This document shows positions 33,440-42,536 of a stretch of DNA of 64,000 nt, in pieces. Location of the stretch: the NCBI GenBank assembly GCA_048814795.1, contig CP184673.1, positions 1,984,001-2,048,000 on the forward strand, read 5' to 3'. Position numbers and translations under genes: made by a program. The notes beneath the pieces were generated by a model that ran no database searches, had not been told where the DNA came from, and was given only the letters and a program-made list of their open reading frames with translations. This stretch comes from Thermatribacter sp048814795. GTDB taxonomy: Bacteria > Atribacterota > Atribacteria > Atribacterales > Thermatribacteraceae. Position 1 is the stretch's first letter, and every line of letters starts with the position of its first letter.

Positions 33440-34196
33440 CTTTTTTCAAAACCTCCCGGGCAAGCTCTCGATAGGCCATGGCACCTTTAGAAGTGTTATC
33501 ATAGAGAATGATAGGTAAACCATGACTGGGTGCTTCACTCAACCGCACGTTCCTTGGAACAACAGTTCTAAAAACCTTCTCCTTGAAAACTCTTCTAACT
33601 TCTCTTTCCACCTGTTGCGAAAGAACAGTCCGCGCGTCAAACATAGTAAGCAAAACCCCAAACAGCTTCAAAGAAGGATTCAGAAAGTTACGTACCATAT
33701 TCAGGGTATTGGTTAACTGACCTAACCCTTCAAGAGCATAATACTCACACTGAATGGGGACCAGTACATCTGTCGCCCAGGCCAGAGCGTTGAGAGTTAA
33801 AAGGCCCAGTGAAGGCGGACAATCGATAAGGATAAAGTCAAAATCCCGATCCAGAAGTTTCATAGCCTCCTTGAGTCGGTTCTCACGACCCACCATAGAA
33901 ACCAGCTCCACCTCGGCCCCGGCTAAACGAATGGTTGCTGGCACCAAAAAAAAGCCCTTGAGAAAGGTTTCCTTTAAAACTTCCCCAGGGTTAGCATTTC
34001 CCAGAAGAAGATCGTAAACACAATGGTCTATATCTGCCCGGTTAAAACCCAGACCACTGGTGGTATTTCCCTGAGGATCTACATCAACAAGCAAGACTTC
34101 CTTGCCAAGTTCTGCAAGACAGGCTCCCAGGTTTATGGCAGTTGTGGTCTTTCCCACTCCACCCTTTTGATTGGCAATAGCAATAATTTTTCCCAT
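33432..34196 (-). CDS. parA: Chromosome partitioning ATPase ParA/Soj
   Basis: A 254-residue ParA-family ATPase. The deviant Walker A motif is QKGGVGKTTTAINLGA at about residues 9-24, switch I lies near VDVDPQGNTTSGLG, and Walker B is DFILIDCPPSLG. There is no N-terminal DNA-binding extension, as in chromosomal Soj. The ATG at 34196 lacks a Shine-Dalgarno site. It begins 38 bases after the tRNA-Ser gene on the same strand, so its message may come from the tRNA promoter after processing, or be nearly leaderless. Confidence 0.96.
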   Translation of the reverse strand: MGKIIAIANQKGGVGKTTTAINLGACLAELGKEVLLVDVDPQGNTTSGLGFNRADIDHCVYDLLLGNANPGEVLKETFLKGFFLVPATIRLAGAEVELVSMVGRENRLKEAMKLLDRDFDFILIDCPPSLGLLTLNALAWATDVLVPIQCEYYALEGLGQLTNTLNMVRNFLNPSLKLFGVLLTMFDARTVLSQQVEREVRRVFKEKVFRTVVPRNVRLSEAPSHGLPIILYDNTSKGAMAYRELAREVLKKDE

Positions 34197-34232
34197 AAGG
34201 CAAACAAAAATAAATAACCGGCCTTTAAAAAA

Positions 34233-34323
<91 letters not shown>

Positions 34324-34334
34324 AGACTTATTTC

Positions 34335-34363
34335 ATTATAGTAACTACCTGTCCTTTTTTCAA
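34335..34363 (-). promoter_or_regulatory. Promoter of the tRNA-Ser gene
   Basis: On the minus strand TTGAAA (34358-34363) and exact TATAAT (34335-34340) are 17 bases apart. The start would be near 34328, a few bases before the mature tRNA 5' end. It may also serve parA and parB. Confidence 0.8.
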
Positions 34364-34386
34364 CTTACTTTGTACCACAAGAGCAA

Positions 34387-35499
34387 CTAAAGTTCCATCA
34401 AGGTGTAGGCTGAGTGAAGTACCTCCTGAACTCTCAGACCATCGTCAATAGTTGCGCCAAGGCCGTTTTTACCGCTCAGCCGCAATATGAAATCATGAGC
34501 ACAAGCAATATGAGAGCGAACCCATCCCACTGCAAATTTACCGGGTAAAGCATTGGGAAGAGGATACTGTTGGACAACTTCCAGTGCCTTAAAACCTCTT
34601 TGACCTCCTAACTCTCCCCCAGGATCCTGAGCGTCATAAAATTCAAGAAAATTGGGCTGCATGGAGTTATAACGCAAGGCTCCCCTGCTTCCCTCTATTT
34701 CTATGCGCAACTCATCACATGAACCAGTTGCAAAACGACTGCACTCAATACTTCCCCATCCCCCATTATTAAGGCGAAAATCAACCAACGCCCAATCATC
34801 AACGTTTACTTTTTCCTTTTCTGAGGTTTCATAAGGATGAGGCCTTTCTTTTATAAAAGTCTCCCCCCAGGCTGAAAGAAGCTGGAAACCACCAAACAGG
34901 AAATGAATAAGGTCAATAAGATGCGAACCCAAATCAGCAAGCGCACCCCCACCAGCCAGCTCTTTCCGCATTCTCCAGCTTATTGGTCGTTTCGGATCTA
35001 TGTAGCCGGAGTGCAAGTATAAAGCTCTAACACGGAAAATACGTCCCAAAAAGCCCTCTTCAAGAAGAGATTTGGCTTTCAAAATGGCAGGGGCAAAACG
35101 ATTTTGAAAAGCCATACCAAAAGGAATGCCAGACTCCTTAACAGCCCGCCACATAGAAGAAGCCTCATCAAGGTTGGCAGCCAGCGGCTTATCACAGTAC
35201 ACCGCTTTACCACAAGAAGCAGCTTTTTCCACCACATGGCAATGCAAGGCGTTGGGCACAGCAACCACAATGATGTCTACACCTTTATGTTCGACAAGTT
35301 CTTCGAAAGAAGCAGTTACAAAAGGAACTCCTGTTTCTTCTTGAGCCTTACGTGCGGTTTCAATACGTGAGGTACAGATAGCCCTGATCTCGGGTAAAAG
35401 AGGCAGGTCATGGTAGTAATATGGCAAGGACGAAAAAGCCAGCGCATGCACCCGGCCTATAAAACCAAAACCCACGATACCAACGCCAACTTTATTCAT
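34387..35499 (-). CDS. Gfo/Idh/MocA-family oxidoreductase
   Basis: A 370-residue NAD(P)-dependent sugar oxidoreductase. The Rossmann loop is GIVGFGFIGRVHALAF, the lysine motif is CDKPLAA, and the substrate-side His is in DLGSHLIDLIHFLFGG. The C-terminal half fits the MocA-type domain (DDWALVDFRLNNGGWGSIECSR). Its substrate cannot be told; the sequence differs from the IolG at 19655 and is closer to proteins annotated as generic dehydrogenases. The ATG lies 1 base after the serS stop, with GAGGTGGAG as ribosome site, so it is cotranscribed with serS. Confidence 0.88.
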   Translation of the reverse strand: MNKVGVGIVGFGFIGRVHALAFSSLPYYYHDLPLLPEIRAICTSRIETARKAQEETGVPFVTASFEELVEHKGVDIIVVAVPNALHCHVVEKAASCGKAVYCDKPLAANLDEASSMWRAVKESGIPFGMAFQNRFAPAILKAKSLLEEGFLGRIFRVRALYLHSGYIDPKRPISWRMRKELAGGGALADLGSHLIDLIHFLFGGFQLLSAWGETFIKERPHPYETSEKEKVNVDDWALVDFRLNNGGWGSIECSRFATGSCDELRIEIEGSRGALRYNSMQPNFLEFYDAQDPGGELGGQRGFKALEVVQQYPLPNALPGKFAVGWVRSHIACAHDFILRLSGKNGLGATIDDGLRVQEVLHSAYTLMEL

Positions 35500-36786
35500 C
35501 TACTCCACCTCAAACTGGGGAGTAATTACTTCCATACCATGCATGTAGGGTCGTAAAACTTCAGGAATGGTTACCGTACCATCTTCTCGCTGATAATTTT
35601 CAAGGATGGCCACCAAGGTTCTACCAACCGCTAACCCTGAACCATTTAAGGTATGTACATAGCCCAGACCTCCACTTCTCAAGCGATAACGAATATTAGC
35701 TCGTCGAGCTTGAAAGTCCTCGAAATTACTGCAAGAAGAAATTTCACGGTATCTATTCTGAGAGGGAATCCAAACCTCTATATCGTAAGTCTTGGCAGCA
35801 GCAAAACCCAGATCACCAGTACACAAAACAACCACTCGATAAGGCAACTCAAGAAGCTGTAAGATTTCTTCTGCATCTTGCAGCAAAGTCTCCAGTTCCT
35901 GATAGGAATCCTCGGGACGGGTAAACTTAACCAGCTCTACTTTATTAAACTGATGCTGTCGAATCAGGCCTCTCACATCTTTGCCATAAGAACCAGCTTC
36001 CCTTCGGAAGCAAGCACTATAAGCTACATAACGTAATGGCAACTCTTCTTCCCTGAGAATTTCACCACTATGAAGGTTGGTTACTGGAACCTCCGCAGTA
36101 GGTATAAGGTGCAGATCATCCTGACAGTGGTAAAGATCCTCGTAAAACTTTGGCAACTGCCCAGTGCCAATCATCGCCTGAGTATTAACCAGAAAGGGTG
36201 GGAAAATTTCCGTATAGCCATGTTTTTGAATATGCACGTCGAGCATGAAATTTATCAATGCTCGCTCAAGCATTGCACCAGCTTTCCACAGAACAACAAA
36301 ACGAGAGGAAGCAATTTTAGCAGCCCGTTCGAAATCAATAATTCCCAATCCCTCGCCAATTTCCCAGTGAGGACGAGGCTGAAATTCGAAAGCAGGTATT
36401 TTACCCCACCGTTTAACTTCCTGGTTATCTTCTTCATCCTTGCCGACCGGAACACTCTCATGAGGCAGGTTAGGAAGCAAAAGCAGTTTCACCTTCCACT
36501 CTCCTTCAATCTTCTTCAAAAGGCTTTCGGCTTCTCTCACTTTTTCAGAAATTTCCTGAACTTCAGCAAGAAGCTGAGAAGGGTCGTGTCCTTCCCTTTT
36601 ATATTGGCCAATTTGCTTTGAAAGGCGGTTACGTTCCGCCCTGAGTGCGTCCACCTCTTGCTGCAGATTCCTTCGGCGCTCGTCAATTTCTACAAGCTCT
36701 CTAAAAAGCTCCGAACTTAAACCTCTCTTGGACAAGCCTTCCTCTACCAACTCAGGATGTTCTCTGGCCCATCTCCAGTCCAGCAC
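35500..36786 (-). CDS. serS: Seryl-tRNA synthetase
   Basis: A 428-residue class II synthetase. The N-terminal tRNA-binding coiled coil spans about 30-100 (rich in R, E, K, L and Q). Motif 2 is YVAYSACFRREAGSYGKDV followed by RGLIRQHQFNKVELV. Motif 3 is NGSGLAVGRTLVAILENYQ, with TAEVP and serine-site residues intact. It has the bacterial type length. The start is a GTG preceded by GGGGGTGA. It lies upstream of the Gfo/Idh gene and 1.2 kb from a tRNA-Ser gene on the same strand, an association that may be chance. Confidence 0.97.
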   Translation of the reverse strand: MLDWRWAREHPELVEEGLSKRGLSSELFRELVEIDERRRNLQQEVDALRAERNRLSKQIGQYKREGHDPSQLLAEVQEISEKVREAESLLKKIEGEWKVKLLLLPNLPHESVPVGKDEEDNQEVKRWGKIPAFEFQPRPHWEIGEGLGIIDFERAAKIASSRFVVLWKAGAMLERALINFMLDVHIQKHGYTEIFPPFLVNTQAMIGTGQLPKFYEDLYHCQDDLHLIPTAEVPVTNLHSGEILREEELPLRYVAYSACFRREAGSYGKDVRGLIRQHQFNKVELVKFTRPEDSYQELETLLQDAEEILQLLELPYRVVVLCTGDLGFAAAKTYDIEVWIPSQNRYREISSCSNFEDFQARRANIRYRLRSGGLGYVHTLNGSGLAVGRTLVAILENYQREDGTVTIPEVLRPYMHGMEVITPQFEVE

Positions 36787-36797
36787 CGTATCACCCC

Positions 36798-38255
36798 CTA
36801 CCCTTTAATAACACCCAGAGGACGAGCATAAACCACTTTCCTGGAAAGCCCTGCCCGGTCAACTACCTCCACCACTTGAGAAACATCCTTGTAAGCCTCT
36901 GGTATCTCCTCACGAAGTGTTGCTTTGCTCTCAGCAAGCACCAGCACTCCCCTGGCTTCCATTTCCTGAGCTATGTTTCTACCTCGTGATCTGCGGTCTG
37001 CTTCGGAACGACTCATCATCCTGCCCGCCCCATGACAGGTAGAACCAAAAGTCTCTTGCATGGCTTTCTCAGTACCAATCAGTACAAAAGAGCCCGTGCC
37101 CATATCGCCAGGTATCAATACTGGCTGGCCAATACTTCGATATTGCTGAGGTAGTACCGGATGGCCTGGACCAAAGGCACGAGTAGCTCCCTTGCGGTGA
37201 ACTACCACCTTGACTTTTTTCCCTTCAACTTCATGTTCCTCGAGCTTTGCTATATTATGCGCCACATCATAAAGGACCCTGATACCCAGTTCCCGTGCAG
37301 ACTTTCCGAAAACCTCCTCAAACGACTCTCTAACCCAGTGAGTAATTAACTGACGGTTGGCCCAGGCAAAATTTGCAGCACATACCATGCACTCAAAATA
37401 AGTCTTACCTTCTTCACTATTGAAAGGAGCACAAGCCAATTGCCGGTCAGGTAGAGAAATACCATATTTACGCATCGCGCTCTGCATAACATTCAGGTTA
37501 TCAGTACAAATTTGATGCCCAAATCCTCTGGACCCGGTATGAATCATAACAACAACCTGACCTTCAAAAAGACCAAATATCTCGGCTATATCAGGCCTAA
37601 AAACTGTTTCCACTACTTCGATTTCTAAAAAGTGGTTTCCCGAACCAAGAGTCCCCAACTGGTCTTTCCCTCTTTCAATTGCTTTCTGGCTCACCTTATC
37701 AGGGTTTGCTCCAGGCATAGAACCTTTTTCCTCGGTACATTCTGTATCCTCAGGAAAACCCCATCCCTTTTTTACAATGTACTGAGCACCCTGTTCCATG
37801 ACCTTCTTAAGCTCAGTGATCGAAAAAGAAAAGCGTCCTTCGGAACCTACACCAGAGGGAATGTTCCTAAAAAGGACTCGGAGAAGTCTATCAAGTACTG
37901 GTTTTACCTCCTTTTCCTCCAGAGAAGTAACCAGCATTCGTACTCCACAGTTAATATCAAAACCCACTCCTCCGGGAGAAATAACCCCCTCCTCAACCAG
38001 GGTAGCAGCCACTCCTCCAATCGGGAAACCATAACCCCAGTGAATGTCTGGCATAGCAAGTGATTTGCCAACAATGCCTGGCAAACAGGCTACATTGGCC
38101 ACCTGCTCCGGTGCTTGATCTTTGCGAATGTCCTTTATCATCTTTTCACTGGCATATATCAATCCGTCAGTACGCATGCCCTTTTTGTAATCACGGGGTA
38201 TAAGCCATCGCCACTCATCAATTTTTCGTAAAGGGCCCTTCCACTCCTCACCCAT
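36798..38255 (-). CDS. rtcB: RNA ligase RtcB
   Basis: A 485-residue GTP-dependent RNA ligase joining 2',3'-cyclic phosphate ends to 5'-OH ends. Metal and guanylylation motifs are present: GGVGFDINCGVRM (Mn-binding Cys), GSGNHFLEIE, MIHTGSRGFGHQ, YDVAHNIAKLEEH, VHRKGATRAFGPGHP and the late STCHGAGRMMSR. No intein is inserted. I chose the ATG at 38255, about 8 bases after AGGGGGTG; a GTG at 38264 is too close to it. It is followed by archease, its guanylylation cofactor protein, in the order archease-rtcB. Confidence 0.96.
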   Translation of the reverse strand: MGEEWKGPLRKIDEWRWLIPRDYKKGMRTDGLIYASEKMIKDIRKDQAPEQVANVACLPGIVGKSLAMPDIHWGYGFPIGGVAATLVEEGVISPGGVGFDINCGVRMLVTSLEEKEVKPVLDRLLRVLFRNIPSGVGSEGRFSFSITELKKVMEQGAQYIVKKGWGFPEDTECTEEKGSMPGANPDKVSQKAIERGKDQLGTLGSGNHFLEIEVVETVFRPDIAEIFGLFEGQVVVMIHTGSRGFGHQICTDNLNVMQSAMRKYGISLPDRQLACAPFNSEEGKTYFECMVCAANFAWANRQLITHWVRESFEEVFGKSARELGIRVLYDVAHNIAKLEEHEVEGKKVKVVVHRKGATRAFGPGHPVLPQQYRSIGQPVLIPGDMGTGSFVLIGTEKAMQETFGSTCHGAGRMMSRSEADRRSRGRNIAQEMEARGVLVLAESKATLREEIPEAYKDVSQVVEVVDRAGLSRKVVYARPLGVIKG

Positions 38256-38267
38256 AGACCACACCCC

Positions 38268-38696
38268 CTAAACGTCAAAATAAACCTGTGCCCTGAAAAG
38301 ACCTGGACGCACTTCTTCAATTTTTGTCTGATGATAAGTGCACGCTTTTATGTACCTCAAAATGCGCTGATTACCAAATCCTGAACGGCTTCCAGCAACT
38401 TCAGCCTTAATAAAATACTGGCCCATGCTCTCAACAACAAAATCGTTTAACAAAGCCTTTTCAACTTCAAAAATATAAAGCAATTCGTTAAGCCAGTTAA
38501 CAAGTAGCGTTTCATAATCAATAGCTTCCACACTTACTTCTTTTTCAAAGTCTCTTTCCACATTTTCCAGGTCCTTCTGGTCAGCAATAATATGGAACAT
38601 CCCCAAAGCAGCATTGACGAAGAGCTCCTCTATGCTCTTTCCCCAGGCAATCAGGCCCATATCGGCAGTATGGTCAATGACCTCAAATCTTTTCAC
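38268..38696 (-). CDS. Archease
   Basis: A 142-residue archease, the protein that speeds guanylylation and turnover of RtcB. Conserved parts are FEVIDHTADMGLIAWGKSIEELFVNAALGMF, which includes the metal-binding Asp, then YETLLVNWLNELLYIFEV, a central KAEVAG strand, and the C-terminal IKACTYHQTKIEE with RAQVYFDV. The start is a GTG with AGGTGAG upstream. It lies 12 bases before rtcB on the same strand, which makes a functional pair very likely. Confidence 0.95.
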   Translation of the reverse strand: MKRFEVIDHTADMGLIAWGKSIEELFVNAALGMFHIIADQKDLENVERDFEKEVSVEAIDYETLLVNWLNELLYIFEVEKALLNDFVVESMGQYFIKAEVAGSRSGFGNQRILRYIKACTYHQTKIEEVRPGLFRAQVYFDV

Positions 38697-38706
38697 AGAA
38701 TCTCAC

Positions 38707-39657
38707 CTAATAACCAAGGGGTTGACCTCCGCTGATACCCAGAGCTTCCTTCAGTTTGGTAATTAAAATCTCCGTAGCCCGAGTAAACACCTCTTCAGTA
38801 TTGCCACCAATGTGAGGTGTACAAATTACGTTTTCAAGGTTTAGCAAATCTTGATCCGTCGGTGGTTCGGTATCGTAAACATCCAGAGCCACACCCCCCA
38901 ATTGACCAGACACAAGCGCTTGATAAAGAGCCTTTTGATCAACTACTTTGCCCCGAGAGGTGTTAATCAAATAAGATCCCTTTTTCATTTTAGAGATAGC
39001 CTCTTCAGAAATCATGTTCTCTGTCTCTTTATTAAGAACAACATGCAAAGAGATAATATCACTTCTTACTAAAAGCTCATCGAGACTAAGAGCCCTTTTA
39101 ACACCCTTTTCAATAAATACCCTTTCCTCAACATAAGGATCATAAGCATATACTTCCGCACCAAAAGCTTTTACCAGTTCCGCAACGCGGCGCCCAATGC
39201 CTCCAAAACCGATAACTCCCCAGGTTTTGCCCTCAATGGTACGCCCCGTACATTCGCCCTTAACCCACTCACCACGTTTCAAAAGGTTACACCCGTAATA
39301 AATACGCCTTAAAAGAGCAATGGCCAAACCGATAGTAAGTTCTGCTACGCTGGAAGTAGAAGCTTCCGGAGTATTGATTATTTTTATACCTCTTTCACGA
39401 CAGGCTTCCTGATCAATGTTATCGATACCTACACCGGGGCGAGCCACAACTTTAAGCTGGGGAGCATTATCAATAATTTCCCTGGTAACTCTGGGTTTGG
39501 AACGCACTACAAAAATGTGTTTATCTCTAATGGCCTCTTTAATTTCCCCCTCATCATGAGAATTCAAGGAAAAAACTTGACCAATTTCGGCTAATCGCTT
39601 TTTCATATCCTCCGGGACACCATGTGCACAAAGAATTTTTATTGTATCCTGGCTCAC
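38707..39657 (-). CDS. D-2-hydroxyacid dehydrogenase (phosphoglycerate dehydrogenase-like)
   Basis: A 316-residue NAD-dependent dehydrogenase of the 2-Hacid_dh family. The coenzyme loop is GVIGFGGIGRRVAELVKAFG, catalytic motifs are LIN-TSRGKVVDQKAL (Arg), a Glu in DVYDTEPP and the His in TPHIGGNTEEV. There is no ACT or serine-binding domain, so feedback control as in long SerA is absent. It could act on 3-phosphoglycerate, glycerate or hydroxypyruvate. I chose the GTG at 39657, about 8 bases after AAGGGGG; the start at 39690 has no good site. It lies 10 bases before archease. Confidence 0.88.
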   Translation of the reverse strand: MSQDTIKILCAHGVPEDMKKRLAEIGQVFSLNSHDEGEIKEAIRDKHIFVVRSKPRVTREIIDNAPQLKVVARPGVGIDNIDQEACRERGIKIINTPEASTSSVAELTIGLAIALLRRIYYGCNLLKRGEWVKGECTGRTIEGKTWGVIGFGGIGRRVAELVKAFGAEVYAYDPYVEERVFIEKGVKRALSLDELLVRSDIISLHVVLNKETENMISEEAISKMKKGSYLINTSRGKVVDQKALYQALVSGQLGGVALDVYDTEPPTDQDLLNLENVICTPHIGGNTEEVFTRATEILITKLKEALGISGGQPLGY

Positions 39658-40075
39658 ACACCATACCCCCTTGTCTTCAAACAATTCCAAAACATCTCTG
39701 GTAAGTAAAATGACGCTTTTATACTAACATCGTTATAGAAAAGCTTCAAGCTTAAAAACAATTCTGAAATCTCCGGGATTACGAACAATCAATCAAGGTC
39801 AATAAAAAACCTTCGTTCTTTACTACCAAATAAACGCGCCCACTGGCGAATCAAGCAGGAAGGACGATCTCACACCAGCGCATGTATCGGTTGCTATGCA
39901 GTGGTTTATGAAACACTATAGGATTCCCATTCTCTTCCCTGATCCGGAGGCTTGTCTCTGGCTTCCTTCAGACTCTGTATGTGTATGTATTACTGCAAAC
40001 ACTACTGCTTTAAGCTAACAGTCGTGTTACCTTCACTCTTCGGGACTCCCACTCCGCACTCAGCGTTCAAGCACA
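39658..40075. other. Intergenic region without an identifiable gene
   Basis: About 420 bases with no convincing frame on either strand. A short + strand reading near 39870-39960 (SVAMQWFMKHYRIPILF) looks protein-like and could be a decayed fragment, but its surroundings carry stops and no ribosome site. The hydroxyacid dehydrogenase promoter should lie near 39700. Confidence 0.4.
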
Positions 40076-40117
40076 TAAAAAAAGAAAGGAGGTTGCTGGG
40101 TGAGCAACCTCCTTTCT
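40076..40117 (-). terminator. Rho-independent terminator of the DJ-1 gene
   Basis: A perfect 15-bp stem (AGAAAGGAGGTTGCT, arms 40083-40097 and 40103-40117) with a 5-base loop, followed on the minus strand by TTTTTTT. It lies 32 bases after the stop of the gene at 40149. Confidence 0.92.
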
Positions 40118-40148
40118 CCAAATCACAACAAACTATTTTGCCTAAATG

Positions 40149-41489
40149 CTATTTCTTGAGCAAGGCTGCAGTACAGGCATCGACAAATTCTGGCACTTCC
40201 GGAGGAGTACGACCACTCACCAGCTGCCCATCAATAGCTGCAGCCCAATCAGGCATAAATTTACCACCACACAGCTCGATAGAGCTGGCACAAGCTAACC
40301 AACCTGCCACTGACCTGCCTGTCACCAGATCTGCCGCAGCTGCTGGTATAGGTCCATGACAAATAACAGCTATAATTTTTCCCGCATTATAGGCATCTTT
40401 AAGAAAATCACGGTGTAGTGCAGCAATATGTAATGGGTTCATCGCCCCTGGTATCCAGAGAAGATCGAAATCACTCATCTTGAGATCTTCTGCTTTTATA
40501 ATCTTGTAATAGCTGTCGGGTATTTCCTGGAAAGGAATGCTTACCCCAAAATTTCCAATCCTAACATCAAGACCCATCAATGGTGGTCGAGACTGAATAT
40601 AAGGCTTGAATAAGCCAACAACAAGCTCTGCTCCGCGATACATGAATTCAAGAGCTGGTGAACAAAGTTCTATATCCTCGAAATCGTCCGCCACCATAAC
40701 CATAACTTTCTTGCCTCTAAGAATGCCTCTGTGAATATCCACAAAGTTAGGGTCAAAAACTTTGCACAGGGCTCTTAAAACAAAAGGGGCATCAACGGTA
40801 TCTCTACCAGTAATTAAGTTTCCATCGACTACTACCGGCTCATTACGAAAGTCGGCAACTCTTTTAAGCATATAGTCCACTACCCTATTGCCAGTAACCT
40901 TTTTTTCGTTTACTGCTCCAACCTTGATTAAAGGCAAGATCCCTTCTCCAATAGCGGCTACGGGAACTCCCCTGTCAACTACAGCTTTTACAAAGTTAAT
41001 TGCTACGTCATCAGCATACATTATGTCACCAGACCAACCACCTATTATGATTAAGGCATCGTAGTCCTCAGGATTGGCTACAGGAAGGTTAGCTACGTGG
41101 CCCTTGCCTGACTGAAGAACTGCAGGAGTTATCACCCTGTTACCGTTTATGCCTAATCCATTGAATCCAGCAGTGCAAGTAAGGCCCCATCTGCCAGTTG
41201 GTTCGACCGGTTCACCAGAACCAAATAACGCACGGGACACCTTCCAGAGGTGATTGTTGGAAAGAATAAACTGTGGAACTCCCCCAAACTCACCCACAAA
41301 ATTAGCAAAGTAATAAGCTTGCCAGTCGCTAAAATCACAACCCACCAGAATACCTATCTTTTTGCCTGCCAGAGGTCCATTGGGTTTTATCTTGCCACCG
41401 TACTCCCCTGTCCAGGCAATGACTCCATCAATCTTTTCAATAGTAATTCCCGTTTTTTGAGCTTCCTGGAGGAAAAAATCAAAATCCAT
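40149..41489 (-). CDS. Tandem DJ-1/PfpI-domain protein
   Basis: A 446-residue protein made of two DJ-1/PfpI (class I glutamine amidotransferase-like) domains. Domain 1 (about 40-225) has KKIGILVGCDFSD and DYDALIIIGGWSGD, but the nucleophile elbow reads AAIGEGILP, so the catalytic Cys is lost. Domain 2 (about 250-446) has KKVMVMVADDFEDIEL and DLLWIPGAMNP, with an intact elbow AVICHGPIPAAAADLV and Glu in DDFEDIE. The call as a glyoxalase, chaperone or peptidase is open. GGGGGGAG precedes the ATG. It is monocistronic apart from a tiny upstream frame, and it ends at a clear terminator. Confidence 0.88.
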   Translation of the reverse strand: MDFDFFLQEAQKTGITIEKIDGVIAWTGEYGGKIKPNGPLAGKKIGILVGCDFSDWQAYYFANFVGEFGGVPQFILSNNHLWKVSRALFGSGEPVEPTGRWGLTCTAGFNGLGINGNRVITPAVLQSGKGHVANLPVANPEDYDALIIIGGWSGDIMYADDVAINFVKAVVDRGVPVAAIGEGILPLIKVGAVNEKKVTGNRVVDYMLKRVADFRNEPVVVDGNLITGRDTVDAPFVLRALCKVFDPNFVDIHRGILRGKKVMVMVADDFEDIELCSPALEFMYRGAELVVGLFKPYIQSRPPLMGLDVRIGNFGVSIPFQEIPDSYYKIIKAEDLKMSDFDLLWIPGAMNPLHIAALHRDFLKDAYNAGKIIAVICHGPIPAAAADLVTGRSVAGWLACASSIELCGGKFMPDWAAAIDGQLVSGRTPPEVPEFVDACTAALLKK

Positions 41490-41492
41490 GTC

Positions 41493-41561
41493 TCAACTCC
41501 CCCCAATAGAACCAGAACGCAACAAGCCCACTAAGATCAGTACTCTCCAAAACATTTTCAC
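41493..41561 (-). CDS. Small upstream peptide before the DJ-1 gene (22 aa)
   Basis: A GTG-started frame MKMFWRVLILVGLLRSGSIG with a hydrophobic core, 9 bases after a perfect AGGAGG (41571-41576). It ends 3 bases before the DJ-1 ATG, so translation may be coupled. It could be a leader peptide or a micro membrane protein. The strong ribosome site is the main support. Confidence 0.45.
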   Translation of the reverse strand: MKMFWRVLILVGLLRSGSIGGS

Positions 41562-41745
41562 TGCCTCTTCCCTCCTTTAATAATTGCGACTACAATTAAT
41601 TGGCAAACTTCCAAACACTTTTGATGACACCAAGAAGCAACCAAAAGGAACAACTTTCACGAACTACAACTTTTATCCCTTTTCCTTTAATTTGGATAAA
41701 CTCAGCTCCGAACCAGCAACGCACAAAAACTATCCGTTCTCTCAA

Positions 41746-41774
41746 ACTTTAGTTTAGGAGTATATCATTGTCAA
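41746..41774 (-). promoter_or_regulatory. Promoter of the DJ-1 transcript
   Basis: On the minus strand TTGACA (41769-41774) and TAAAGT (41746-41751) with 17-base spacing. The leader would be about 180 bases to the small frame at 41561. It sits back-to-back with a rightward promoter. Confidence 0.55.
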
Positions 41775-41778
41775 CATA

Positions 41779-41807
41779 TTGAAATTCAAGAAGTAGTTAC
41801 GTTTATA
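41779..41807 (+). promoter_or_regulatory. Rightward promoter opposite the DJ-1 promoter
   Basis: TTGAAA (41779-41784) and TTTATA (41802-41807) are 17 bases apart. The -35 boxes of the two divergent promoters are only 4 bases apart. The transcript would cross the decayed methyltransferase before reaching the kinase gene at 42537. Confidence 0.45.
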
Positions 41808-41889
41808 GAACACTTGTACCATCTTTCAATATCGGTAATTGAGAAAAAGAAGCGTTTTGCATAAAGCATACCCATCCCGGCAAAACAAA

Positions 41890-42475
41890 AACCTTTTCTG
41901 AACGGAACCGGCCGCGACTCTTAAAAAAGCTGGCTCGAAAAGAGGAAACACATTCCCCAACATAGGGCGTGGAATTGGGCATCTTGTAACATCCGCAGTT
42001 CGGATTGTAAGGAGGAAAAGAAGGATTTACATAGTAGATCGCTTTAGAGAAGCTCTGAAAGCATTTGAAAAAGAACTTTCGAAATTAAGAAATGCTAACT
42101 AACTTCTCTCTAACAAAAGCGAATGCGGCCTCGAGCTTGCCAACTGATGATCACAAGATCAATCTTGCTCTCGTGTCCAACGTTTTTCATAATATAGTAG
42201 CTGAGGAAAAGGCTGAAAAAACTTTTAAGAGAGCCCCTGCGAGTTGTCAAAGTAGGGAGGGTTCTTGCTATAATCAAATCCAAAAGCGAAGAAACCCCTT
42301 CCAGGCCTCTACTTCTTATGAGGTTTCTCTTGAAAAAGGAAAAGAACTTAGAAGTTACTGGGGGCTTTTAAAAAAGGAATTATCCAGGTATTGGAGAATG
42401 TTGTGAGTGAGACAATAATCTTTCCGCAAATTGTTACTCTCTTGCCAAACCTGGTCTTTGGAGGTAAACCTTGAA
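41890..42475 (+). pseudogene. Decayed SAM-dependent methyltransferase
   Basis: Pieces of a type 11 methyltransferase appear in order in shifting frames. One piece (41917-42102) reads LKKAGSKRGNTFPNIGRGIG, then RIYIVDRFREALKAFEKELS, matching the SAM-binding LKxGxxFADIGCG...YAVDIS region. The next (about 42120-42240) reads LPTDDHKINLALVSNVFHNI followed by VAEEKAEKTFKRA, matching motif IV. A third frame (about 42240-42300) reads RVVKVGRVLAIIKSKSEETP, matching the GGRLAIIDWKKEETP strand, then remnants end near 42470. Stops and frameshifts separate the pieces and the GxGxG cysteine is changed. The reading is by eye. Confidence 0.6.
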
Positions 42476-42536
42476 CAAAGATGCCAAAAGACCTGTTTAA
42501 TCCTGGAAATCACATAAATCAAAGGGGAGAAATTGA

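Noticed and set aside
39952..40359. Rightward frame of 135 codons
   Set aside because: It crosses the terminator and the antisense of the DJ-1 gene and has no ribosome site.
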